From positions 1 through 42,437 of the forward strand of contig NZ_STGA01000026.1 in the NCBI RefSeq assembly GCF_005222835.1: DNA of 42,437 nucleotides. Direction: 5' to 3'. The translations under genes and the position numbers were made by a program. This document shows positions 24,930-32,628 of this stretch, piece after piece (the stretch's first letter is position 1; each line of letters opens with the position of its first letter). The notes under the pieces are model-generated. The model was not told the DNA's origin, did not search any database, and worked only from the letters and a program-made list of their open reading frames with translations. This DNA comes from Rhizobium sp. FKY42 (GTDB taxonomy: Bacteria; Pseudomonadota; Alphaproteobacteria; Rhizobiales; Rhizobiaceae).

Positions 24930-27076
24930 GCTGTCAACTCGAGTTTACGACTGGCACGCACCATGGCGATGAAGTCTGTTGCGGGCATGGGCTTTCCGTA
25001 GAAGTAGCCCTGCATGACATCACATCCGTCTGCCTTGAGAAGATTTGCCTGCGCTTCGGTTTCAACACCTTCCGCAACAACCGTCAGGCCGAGGCTATGT
25101 CCAAGATTGGCGACCGTCCGAACGATCGCATGATCGCTCGGGTTATCGACCATATTGCGAATGAAGCATTGGTCTATCTTGATCCGGTCGAGCGGAAACT
25201 GCTTGATGTAATTCAAGGATGAATAGCCAGTTCCGAAATCGTCAACCGAAATGGTCGCACCGAGCTCAGCGATCTGCCGCAAGGTAGCGACTACCGACTC
25301 GCTGTCCTCCATGACGATGTTTTCCGTGATCTCGAGATCAAGGCAACGCGGATCGAGTTGCGTAGCAGAAAGTGCCTTGACGACCAGCGCCGAAACATTG
25401 ACGCGCTGGAACTGGATAGGCGAAAGATTGACGCCGATCTTGATGGGACCAAGGCCCATTCGGTGCCAGGACTTGGCTTCACGGCACGCCTCCATCAGCA
25501 CCCATTCATTGATCGGAACGATCATGCCGTTTTCTTCGGCGCGCGGCAGGAATTCGCCGGGCGACACCATCCCCCTGTCGGGACTGTTCCACCGCAAGAG
25601 CGCCTCAGCCCCGATGATCTGCCCTGTCGCTGAAGAGACTTGCGGCTGATAGTAGAGCTCGAACTCCTTTCGCTCGATGGCAAGGCGCAATCGACTGTCC
25701 AGCGCCGCGTGGTTGCGTGTGCGCTCGGCCATATTCGTTTCAAACAGCCGGAACTGATTCCCGCCCCTTTGCTTGGCCTGCTGAAGAGCAAGCTCGGCAT
25801 TCTGCATGAGACGTTCATCCTCCGTTGCGTCGAATGGATAGAGAGTTACACCAACGCTTGCACCACAGGCCGCATCCTTGCCTCCAAACTCGAATGGCGC
25901 CCCAAGCGCCGTGACGATTCGATCTGCAAGATCGGCAGGCGGCATAGTGTGGCCGGAAATCGATTGGAGGAAACCGAAGTCGTCCGCTCCCACACGAGCA
26001 ACGAAATCGTCAGGACCGGCAAGTGCAAGAAGCCTGCTGGCCACCTCCCGGAGGTAGGCGTCTCCGGCTTCGTGCCCAAGCAGATCATTGATGCTCTTGA
26101 ATTCGTCAATATCCACGAGATGGATGGCAAAAGCACGATCACCGCGACGCGCGCGCGCAACTTCACGTCGCAGTCGGTCCTGGAAGAAATTGCGATTCGG
26201 CAGGCTTGTTACGGAATCATGTTGAAGAGCGTGCAACAGATGCTCGTCGGCCCGCTTTCGGTCAGTGATATCGAGTGCGCTTGTCACGACGCCCATGATG
26301 GCGTCGTGAGAGTCACGCAGTGGGCTCTTCGTGGTGAGGAAGACACGCTTCTCGCCAAAGCTGCTGGTCAGTTGGCGTTCGAAACTCATCAACGGCTGGC
26401 CGCTTCGAATGACCTTGCGATCCAGCAACCGGTTGGGAGCAATGAGATCCGGGTCCACCAGGGCATCGCTGCTTTTCCCGACAAGGTCAGCCGGATCGCA
26501 GCCGAAAAAGCTTCCCGCGAAGTGATTGGCGAACAGGATGCGACCATCCAGATCGCTTGCGCTGACCATGGCGGGGACAGTATCGATGACCTGCGCCAGT
26601 CTCTCGCTGGAATCGCGAAGAGCCGCTTCACGACTTTCCTCGCTACTGGCGAGCTCCTGAGCCAGAACTTCTGCACGGGATTCCAGCAGTAACTGCTGTT
26701 TGCGCAGTTTAAGAAGATTGCGTGCGCGGGTGACGAACTCCTGATGATCGACCGGGCTTTGAAGAAAATCGGTGGCGCCGGCCTCAAGCGCACGCATGCG
26801 GAAGCTTCGTTCCTCGTAAACCGTAATGACGATGACCGGGATTTCCGAAAAGCCGGGAAGCACGCGCAAGGCCCGGATAAAGCCTTCGCCATCCATGACG
26901 GGCATTTTGTAGTCGGTCACGATCAGATCAGGCACAAGGCCTTCACCGAACTCCTTCAGCGCGAGCGACGGATCTCCAAAAACACGGATAACCATGCCGT
27001 TTTCGATGGACGAGGCAAGCCTCTCGAAAATTCGGCGATTGGTCTCCTGATCATCGAGAATGACAATGAGGGGCAT
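24926..27076 (-). CDS. Response regulator REC-PAS-GGDEF-EAL, probable c-di-GMP phosphodiesterase
   Basis: A 716-residue cytosolic protein in the position that rpfG holds in Xanthomonas. The receiver (1-125) has D55, but the conserved Lys is replaced by S107 (FLQSPVD). A short coiled-coil (130-160) leads to PAS (160-275), then GGDEF (285-445) with the active site reading GADDF (363-367), probably inactive as a cyclase and possibly GTP-sensing. EAL (455-705) is complete: E491-A-L, N550, E582/E585, D612-D613-FGTGYSSL, K633/D635, E669 and QGYFYGKP. It should therefore hydrolyse c-di-GMP. It is translationally coupled to the RpfC-like kinase, whose Hpt is its probable phosphodonor. A GC-rich hairpin (27095-27117) lies in its leader and the ribosome-binding site is weak. 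Confidence 0.9.
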   Translation of the reverse strand: MPLIVILDDQETNRRIFERLASSIENGMVIRVFGDPSLALKEFGEGLVPDLIVTDYKMPVMDGEGFIRALRVLPGFSEIPVIVITVYEERSFRMRALEAGATDFLQSPVDHQEFVTRARNLLKLRKQQLLLESRAEVLAQELASSEESREAALRDSSERLAQVIDTVPAMVSASDLDGRILFANHFAGSFFGCDPADLVGKSSDALVDPDLIAPNRLLDRKVIRSGQPLMSFERQLTSSFGEKRVFLTTKSPLRDSHDAIMGVVTSALDITDRKRADEHLLHALQHDSVTSLPNRNFFQDRLRREVARARRGDRAFAIHLVDIDEFKSINDLLGHEAGDAYLREVASRLLALAGPDDFVARVGADDFGFLQSISGHTMPPADLADRIVTALGAPFEFGGKDAACGASVGVTLYPFDATEDERLMQNAELALQQAKQRGGNQFRLFETNMAERTRNHAALDSRLRLAIERKEFELYYQPQVSSATGQIIGAEALLRWNSPDRGMVSPGEFLPRAEENGMIVPINEWVLMEACREAKSWHRMGLGPIKIGVNLSPIQFQRVNVSALVVKALSATQLDPRCLDLEITENIVMEDSESVVATLRQIAELGATISVDDFGTGYSSLNYIKQFPLDRIKIDQCFIRNMVDNPSDHAIVRTVANLGHSLGLTVVAEGVETEAQANLLKADGCDVMQGYFYGKPMPATDFIAMVRASRKLELTA

Positions 27077-27094
27077 CAGGTTTCCGATATCATT

Positions 27095-27117
27095 TCGGCG
27101 CGCTTATCGCACGCCGA
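27095..27117 (-). promoter_or_regulatory. GC-rich hairpin in the leader of the REC-PAS-GGDEF-EAL gene
   Basis: TCGGCG (27095-27100) pairs with CGCCGA (27112-27117) and the inner bases extend the stem imperfectly. It lies 18 bases upstream of ATG 27076, with no T-run. It could limit ribosome access or be the remnant of an attenuator. Function is inferred. Confidence 0.35.
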
Positions 27118-27401
27118 CAAAATAATCCACGTGCGCTTTCGAACACACAGTTCGACAATTCGCTGATATTAGATCGGATACCCGTTAAGATTTCGCTACC
27201 AAGATATGCAACCAAATCAAAACAATACATTCATCCTCGCGTTGTATGTGTTAACGCGGGACGCATGTCACGGATCACAGAGTAAGCGTCTTATTTTAAA
27301 GGAAAATTGAATAGTTTGGCGCGATCGGTCAGGAGACGTCCGCAAGACACGACCGCCTGCCCGAGACAGACCGCGGATGAACAATGTCATGAGTGAGGAC
27401 T
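27118..27401. promoter_or_regulatory. Divergent promoter region of the signalling operon and the small unknown gene
   Basis: 284 bases between outward-facing genes, AT-rich between about 27175 and 27310. It must contain both promoters. No clear pair of -35/-10 boxes or strong palindrome was found. Two tiny frames starting at ATG 27384 and ATG 27389 end within a few codons and only precede the true start. Confidence 0.35.
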
Positions 27402-27803
27402 ATGACGCGTAAGGAAAAAGCCAATCGTCTGGACAAACTACGCAAACATTGGCACCGCGCCAACAGGCAGGAGCGGCTTGAGTTTCTCCGCGAATTGGAG
27501 GCACTCTCCGACAATCTAAACCTGGATGCCGGCAACTTCGTACCGGGAGATAGGAAACGCGAGCCGATAGCGAATGGTCGCTACCTGCTTCCTTCTGCGG
27601 TCAGCCGTATCGAAGCCATCCTTCGAAATCGCAAGATCGGACCTGCCGAACTGGTCGCCGAGATCGGTTTTCCGGAAGATACCATGGCAATGACCAAAGC
27701 GCTTGTCCGCGGCAGGAGCCTCCGGCTTATGATGATTTCAGCGCTCGCAAACTGGCTGAACGATAATGAGGTGGCAGTGCATGCCATTCAGCATGACGAC
27801 TAA
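27402..27803 (+). CDS. Hypothetical protein, possible DNA-binding C-terminus
   Basis: A 133-residue protein with a basic N-terminus (TRKEKANRLDKLRKHWHRAN), a Glu/Arg-rich helix (QERLEFLRELEAL) and a C-terminal helical domain of about 60 residues. The C-terminal pattern IEAILRNRKIGPAELVAEIGF, followed by a second helical pair, resembles a small helix-turn-helix fold. I do not recognise the family. ATG 27402 is chosen, with GAGGA upstream at a short 2-base spacing; GTG 27393 is the alternative (136 residues). It is divergent from the DSF-like signalling operon and could be a regulator or target of it, but nothing in the sequence proves that. It ends 64 bases before a long-stem terminator. Confidence 0.65.
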   Translation: MTRKEKANRLDKLRKHWHRANRQERLEFLRELEALSDNLNLDAGNFVPGDRKREPIANGRYLLPSAVSRIEAILRNRKIGPAELVAEIGFPEDTMAMTKALVRGRSLRLMMISALANWLNDNEVAVHAIQHDD

Positions 27804-27867
27804 AGCATGGTCCACGCGAAAGTGTGCGGCGGTTTTTCGGTCACGACATGCGTAAAAACAAAAACTT

Positions 27868-27907
27868 AAAGCGTGTTGCTTGAGACTGATAAGCCGCAAC
27901 ACGCTTT
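27868..27907 (-). terminator. Long perfect-stem terminator between convergent genes
   Basis: A 12-bp perfect stem, AAAGCGTGTTGC (27868-27879) with GCAACACGCTTT (27896-27907), encloses a 16-base loop. On the minus strand it is followed by T-rich sequence (the complement of AAAAACAAAAACTT), so it terminates the SDHAF4-like gene and could also stop the convergent 27402 gene. Confidence 0.8.
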
Positions 27908-27920
27908 AGAACCAGCGTGC

Positions 27921-28154
27921 TCAGAAATCGATTGCGCGCCCGTTTATTTCCCAATCGCCGAATCGCGCCGGGTCCGCGCCGCCACGACCTCCATGCTCGA
28001 CAGGCAGGTCGACCGGCATCTCTCCCTTTCGACGTTCCTCCGCTTCGCGCAATGCACGTTGAGCTGCTGGCGACAGAGCCCTGATGCGTTCTGGAACCGC
28101 CGCATCGGCTGAAGTTGAGATTTCATTATCATTATCGGGTGCGGGCATGGCCAT
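27921..28154 (-). CDS. DUF1674 protein, succinate dehydrogenase assembly factor 4-like
   Basis: A 77-residue protein with the DUF1674/SDHAF4 C-terminal signature: HGGRGGADPARFGDWEINGRAIDF, where GG-(x)-DP-x-R-(F/Y)-GDWE and the terminal DF are diagnostic. Mitochondrial SDHAF4 binds the flavinylated SdhA subunit and helps assemble it with SdhB; the bacterial protein is presumed similar. The N-terminal half is disordered and Ala/Glu-rich. ATG 28154 is chosen, with AAGGA four bases upstream; GTG 28157 and ATG 28148 are alternatives. It is divergent from htpX. Confidence 0.85.
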   Translation of the reverse strand: MAMPAPDNDNEISTSADAAVPERIRALSPAAQRALREAEERRKGEMPVDLPVEHGGRGGADPARFGDWEINGRAIDF

Positions 28155-28277
28155 CACGTCCTTGTTTCAGATGGTCGAAGATCGAACCAGTTGAAATGAA
28201 GGTTCAGTTCACCACATCATTTATGCCTGTTCCGCCACAGTTTAAAGGCCATATTGGACGTCTGGAAGGTCACGACG

Positions 28278-29240
28278 ATGAATACGATGCGCACAGCCAT
28301 GCTATTGGCGTTCATGACAGCCCTGTTCATGGGGGTCGGCTTTCTGATCGGTGGCAGAGGCGGGATGATGATCGCCTTCCTCATTGCAGCTGGGATGAAC
28401 CTGTTTTCCTATTGGAACTCGGACAGGATGGTTCTGTCTGCCTATCGGGCACAGCAGGTGGACGAAAGCAACGCGCCGGAATTTTTCCGCATGATCCGTG
28501 ACCTCTCGGCCAATGCGGGTCTCCCCATGCCAAAGGTCTACATTTATGAAAGCCCTCAGCCGAACGCGTTTGCCACTGGACGCAATCCGCAGAACGCAGC
28601 GGTCGCCGCCTCGACAGGCCTTCTTCAACAATTGACCCCAGAAGAGGTCGCCGGCGTTATGGCGCATGAACTGGCGCACGTTCAAAACCGGGACACCCTG
28701 ACCATGACGATCACAGCCACATTGGCTGGCGCCATTTCCATGCTCGGGAATTTCGCCTTCTTTCTTGGCGGAAATCGCGAGAACAACAACCCGCTCGGTT
28801 TCATCGGCGTTCTCGTCGCGATGATTGTCGCGCCATTTGCGGCAATGCTCGTACAGATGGCGATCAGCCGCACACGTGAATATTCTGCCGATCGCCGGGG
28901 AGCTGAAATCTGCGGTAACCCGCTTTGGCTGGCATCCGCCCTTGCAAAGATAGCGGGCGCTGCGCAGGTCATTCACAATGCAGATGCCGAAAGAAATCCG
29001 GCAACGGCACATATGTTCATCATCAATCCTCTCTCGGGCGAGCGAATGGACAACCTGTTTTCGACGCATCCGAACACCGAAAACCGTATTGCCGCCCTAC
29101 AGTCCATGGCAGCCGAATTCCGTTCGTCTCCCTCGACGCAAACCTTCACGGCTGCTAGACCAGCCCGGACAACCCGCTCTGTTCCCAACACTGGTTCTAC
29201 GCGGGGCAATAATGAACCGCGCAAAGGTCCCTGGTCTTGA
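28278..29240 (+). CDS. htpX: Membrane-bound zinc metalloprotease HtpX
   Basis: HtpX is a heat-shock-linked inner-membrane protease that degrades misfolded membrane proteins alongside FtsH. The 320-residue product has two N-terminal transmembrane helices (about 5-45), the zinc site H130-E-L-A-H134, a downstream [10 protein letters not shown] motif supplying the third ligand Glu, and two further hydrophobic segments between them. ATG 28278 is preceded by GAAGG at 28265-28269. The last 40 residues (Ser/Thr/Arg-rich) are a variable tail. Its stop overlaps the TTG start of rsmB (TTGA), so the two are coupled. Confidence 0.94.
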   Translation: MNTMRTAMLLAFMTALFMGVGFLIGGRGGMMIAFLIAAGMNLFSYWNSDRMVLSAYRAQQVDESNAPEFFRMIRDLSANAGLPMPKVYIYESPQPNAFATGRNPQNAAVAASTGLLQQLTPEEVAGVMAHELAHVQNRDTLTMTITATLAGAISMLGNFAFFLGGNRENNNPLGFIGVLVAMIVAPFAAMLVQMAISRTREYSADRRGAEICGNPLWLASALAKIAGAAQVIHNADAERNPATAHMFIINPLSGERMDNLFSTHPNTENRIAALQSMAAEFRSSPSTQTFTAARPARTTRSVPNTGSTRGNNEPRKGPWS

Positions 29241-30637
29241 ACGAAAACACGCAGAGCAAGAAAAAAAAGCCTCAAGGCCATTCGGCGGTTCGTCCATCAA
29301 AACCATCCTCCGCGCCCCTGGAAGCAAAACCTGGCTTGGACGTCCGCGTGGCAGCCTCCAAAATCCTTGCCGCTGTAATCGACAAACGCACACCTCTGGA
29401 CGGGATGCTGGACGCAGGACATGGCAATCCCGTCTACCAGGCGCTGAACGATGCGGATCGCGCGCTTTGCCGAGCGATCCTGAACGCCACGCTACGCCAC
29501 TTGCCCCGAATTGAAGCCGCCTTGGCCGCAATGCTCGATAAATCACTCCCCGAGGGCGCCCGGGCGCTCCAGCATGTGCTGACGACGGCAGCGGCCCAGA
29601 TCCTGTATCTGGATGTACCATCCCATGCAGCGGTGGATCTTGCAGTTGAACAGGCCAATCGCGACCCGCGCAATCGTCGCTTCGCCAAGCTGGTCAATGC
29701 CCTTCTTCGTCGTATGGTGCGTGAGAAAGACGCCATTCTGGAGGACGGCCGAAACATCTCTCCGATGCCCGCATGGTTCCTGAAGCGACTGGTAGCAGCC
29801 TACGGACCTGAAACAGCAAAAGAGATCGCTGAATCCCAACTCACGCCCGCGCCAATCGATCTGACAGTGAAGAGCAATGCAGAAGACTGGGCAAAGCGAC
29901 TGAACGGTCGTCTCTTGCCGACCGGGACTGTTCGTCTAGCTGCATTCGATGGCGCCATTCCGTCACTACCCGGTTTTGAGGATGGGGAGTGGTGGGTTCA
30001 GGACGCCGCGGCCAGCATACCCGCACAGTTGTTTGGCAATGTTCAGGGCAAGCGTATTGCCGATCTCTGCGCAGCCCCAGGCGGAAAGACGGCTCAGCTT
30101 GTCGTTCGCGGCGCAAAGGTGACCGCCGTCGAGCAATCGGCAAATCGCGCCAAGCGTTTGGCGGAAAACTTTGCAAGGCTCAAACTAGACGCAGAGGTCG
30201 TTCACACCGACCTGTTTGCATTCAGACCGGTTGAACTGCTTGATGGCGTTCTGCTTGACGCACCCTGCTCGTCGACCGGGACCACCCGCCGACACCCTGA
30301 CGTCCTCTGGACCAAGGGTGTTTCGGACATCGAGAAACTTGCCGACCTGCAGGCCAAGATGTTGCGGCACGCCATCACGCTGGTGAAACCCGGCGGCCTG
30401 ATTGTCTTCTCCAATTGTTCTCTGGATCCACTCGAAGGCGAGAACGTCGTTCGCGATCTCTTGGCCGAAACGGATGCCATAGAGCGGATGCCTGTTTTGA
30501 GGGCGGATTGGCCGGGTCTGGAAGATGCCATCAATGATTCTGGCGAGTTCCGCACCTCGCCCGCAATGCTTCCGGCAGAAAATGGCTATGCGGGCGGCAT
30601 GGATGGCTTCTTCGCGTGCATCCTGCGGCGTCGGTAA
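29237..30637 (+). CDS. rsmB: 16S rRNA (cytosine-967-C5) methyltransferase RsmB
   Basis: A 466-residue RsmB (Sun/Fmu) protein. It has an N-terminal NusB-like RNA-binding domain (roughly 35-165) and a C-terminal SAM-dependent methyltransferase with [11 protein letters not shown] (about residue 278), the DAPCSSTG motif with C344 and the SNCSL motif with C394. The paired cysteines are typical of RNA m5C methyltransferases. The start is TTG 29237, overlapping the htpX stop as TTGA; AAAGG at 29224-29228 is the ribosome-binding site and no later ATG keeps the NusB domain. The first 30 residues are Lys/Ser-rich and variable. Confidence 0.9.
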   Translation: MNENTQSKKKKPQGHSAVRPSKPSSAPLEAKPGLDVRVAASKILAAVIDKRTPLDGMLDAGHGNPVYQALNDADRALCRAILNATLRHLPRIEAALAAMLDKSLPEGARALQHVLTTAAAQILYLDVPSHAAVDLAVEQANRDPRNRRFAKLVNALLRRMVREKDAILEDGRNISPMPAWFLKRLVAAYGPETAKEIAESQLTPAPIDLTVKSNAEDWAKRLNGRLLPTGTVRLAAFDGAIPSLPGFEDGEWWVQDAAASIPAQLFGNVQGKRIADLCAAPGGKTAQLVVRGAKVTAVEQSANRAKRLAENFARLKLDAEVVHTDLFAFRPVELLDGVLLDAPCSSTGTTRRHPDVLWTKGVSDIEKLADLQAKMLRHAITLVKPGGLIVFSNCSLDPLEGENVVRDLLAETDAIERMPVLRADWPGLEDAINDSGEFRTSPAMLPAENGYAGGMDGFFACILRRR

Positions 30638-30829
30638 GGGTTTCTTCACCATAACAGGCCAGACTCGGCTGCCAAGGTGTAGCCCGCCATACTCCTCCGA
30701 GAGCGATGGGCGCCGGGCGATTCCAGCTCAAACGACAATCATCGCTTGGGTGTCTGGAAACACCTGAAACAATTTGTTGGAGCTTTTCGGGCGATTCGTT
30801 CGTATCGCTTGGCACGCCCTTTCTCACGC

Positions 30830-32533
30830 ATGTCGGTATTCATGATGCAATTGGCCGAGCGCCGTACACGACTATCTCTGGCACTGATGGAGGCCCGACG
30901 ACGCCTTGGTCGTCGCATGGCGAGCCTTTGCATGTCCATAGGTCGAGCGTCGCAGGGAGTCCCTGAGCGTTTGATCGTTGCTCCAACTGATTTGCGCGCC
31001 GTTGATCCCTTCATCGCGGAGGAGATCCTGGCTGGCCGATTTCCGCTGGCTGGGCGCTTGCTGGAGGTCGAAAACGATTCGCCCTTTCTGCAACATCTTC
31101 CGTCCAAGGCCTTTGCAGAGCGCCTGCACGCCTTCTCCTGGATGCGGCATATGCGGGCACTCAAAACGGCCAAGGCGCGCAACCAGACGCGGGCCATCAT
31201 TTCGTCCTGGCTCGCGATCCATGGTCACCACACAAGCGGCATAGCTTGGGAGCCACATGTCACGACGGAGCGCGTCATCGCCTGGCTGTCACACTCGCCG
31301 GTGGTGCTGAACGGCGCGGAAGCCAGCTTCTATCGCCGCTTCATGAAGAGCCTGGCCTTCCATAGGCGATATCTGCGCAAGATTTCCACCTGTGTGGGCG
31401 AAGGCGAAGTGAAGCTGCGAATCCACATCGCGCTCGCGATGATGTCGCTTGCCATGCCATCTTCTGCCAAGCTGGTGCTCAAGGATGGTCAGAAACTCGA
31501 TCGCGAGCTGGAGAGACAGGTTTTGGCGGACGGCGGACACATCTCCCGAAATCCCCGCACCGCGCTGGAAATCCTGCTCGATCTTTTGCCGCTGAGGCAA
31601 ACTTATATCAACCTGGGGCAGGATGTTCCCACCAAACTTATCCCCACGATCGACCGCATTTATCCGGCATTACGCTTCTTCCGTCACCAGGATGGAGATC
31701 TGGCACTTTTCAATGGAGCGACAGCCACTCCGGCGGCCGAACTTCTCGCAGCCCTGCGTTACGACGAAACCGGCGGCAAGCCATTCAAGGCGCTTCCTCA
31801 TAGCCATTTTCACAGGCTCGCCGCCGGTGAAACCACAATCATCGTCGATACGGGCAAGGCCCATCGGCTGGATATCTCGCAGACTACCCATGCGGGTTGT
31901 CTGTCGTTTGAGATGTCGGCTGGCAGAAGCCGGTTCATCGTCAATGCGGGTATGCCACGCTTTGCGAACCGCAACTATCGGTTGATGGCGCGTTCGACCG
32001 CAGCGCACTCCACAATCACACTTGGCGAAACCTCCTCGTCGCGAATCCTGCAATCGAACTTGCTGGGACCACTCATTCTGGACGGAATCGAAGAGGTGAC
32101 TGCTGAAAGGTGGGAGGACTCCTACGGCAACGATTGGCTGAAGGCGAGCCATGACGGCTATGTGAGACCCTTTGGCTGGGTGCACCGACGCGAGATCGGG
32201 CTCGCGGCGAAAGGAAACAAGATCAAGGGCCACGATCATTTCTTCCGTTCCGAAGATCAGATCGAACAGCTTCATGACGAGACCATCGCCGCAACCGCCC
32301 GCTTCCACATCCATCCATCGATCCTCCTGACGAAACTGCATGAAGACACCGTCATGCTAGAGGGCGCGGATGGTGAAACCTGGCTTTTCTCGGCACCGGG
32401 ACAGACTGTGGATATTGAAGACGACGTCTTTTTCGCAGACGTGACCGGCATCTGCCCCAGTCAGCAGTTGGTAATCGAATTTACCCTGCCTCAAACGACA
32501 GATCTTCGTTGGATGCTAAAGAAACAAGGGTAG
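30830..32533 (+). CDS. Heparinase II/III family protein
   Basis: A protein of about 567 residues with the heparinase II/III-like beta-sandwich domain in its second half (about 315-545: RFIVNAGMP, RSTAAHSTITLGETSSS, KASHDGYVRPFGWVHRREI). These are the usual motifs of a rhizobial family often placed between rsmB and purH. An alpha-helical toroid-like part precedes it. Relatives are polysaccharide lyases, but no signal peptide is visible, so a cytoplasmic role on an internal or imported glycan is more likely. The start is uncertain: TTG 30746, ATG 30830 and ATG 30842 are all in frame with no clear ribosome-binding site; 30830 is chosen because the family begins near this point. Substrate unknown. 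Confidence 0.82.
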   Translation: MSVFMMQLAERRTRLSLALMEARRRLGRRMASLCMSIGRASQGVPERLIVAPTDLRAVDPFIAEEILAGRFPLAGRLLEVENDSPFLQHLPSKAFAERLHAFSWMRHMRALKTAKARNQTRAIISSWLAIHGHHTSGIAWEPHVTTERVIAWLSHSPVVLNGAEASFYRRFMKSLAFHRRYLRKISTCVGEGEVKLRIHIALAMMSLAMPSSAKLVLKDGQKLDRELERQVLADGGHISRNPRTALEILLDLLPLRQTYINLGQDVPTKLIPTIDRIYPALRFFRHQDGDLALFNGATATPAAELLAALRYDETGGKPFKALPHSHFHRLAAGETTIIVDTGKAHRLDISQTTHAGCLSFEMSAGRSRFIVNAGMPRFANRNYRLMARSTAAHSTITLGETSSSRILQSNLLGPLILDGIEEVTAERWEDSYGNDWLKASHDGYVRPFGWVHRREIGLAAKGNKIKGHDHFFRSEDQIEQLHDETIAATARFHIHPSILLTKLHEDTVMLEGADGETWLFSAPGQTVDIEDDVFFADVTGICPSQQLVIEFTLPQTTDLRWMLKKQG

Positions 32534-32556
32534 AACTGATTCGCATTCCCTCGAAG

Positions 32557-32601
32557 GTCAAGCTGTGCTAGGCGGCGCGCATGAAAAAGGCGCCAGCTGA
32601 C
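32557..32601 (+). promoter_or_regulatory. Structured leader before purH
   Basis: GTC-A-AGCT (32557-32564) and AGCTGAC (32595-32601) form an outer stem with one bulged A, and GGCG (32571-32574) and CGCC (32591-32594) form an inner one. No T-run follows and I cannot match it to a known riboswitch. It ends 27 bases before the purH ATG. Confidence 0.3.
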
Positions 32602-32628
32602 GGGCGTCCCACCTGAACGGAGTGACCG

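Noticed and set aside
32534..32628. ZTP (pfl) riboswitch before purH
   Set aside because: A stem is present but the conserved sequence blocks of that riboswitch are not visible.
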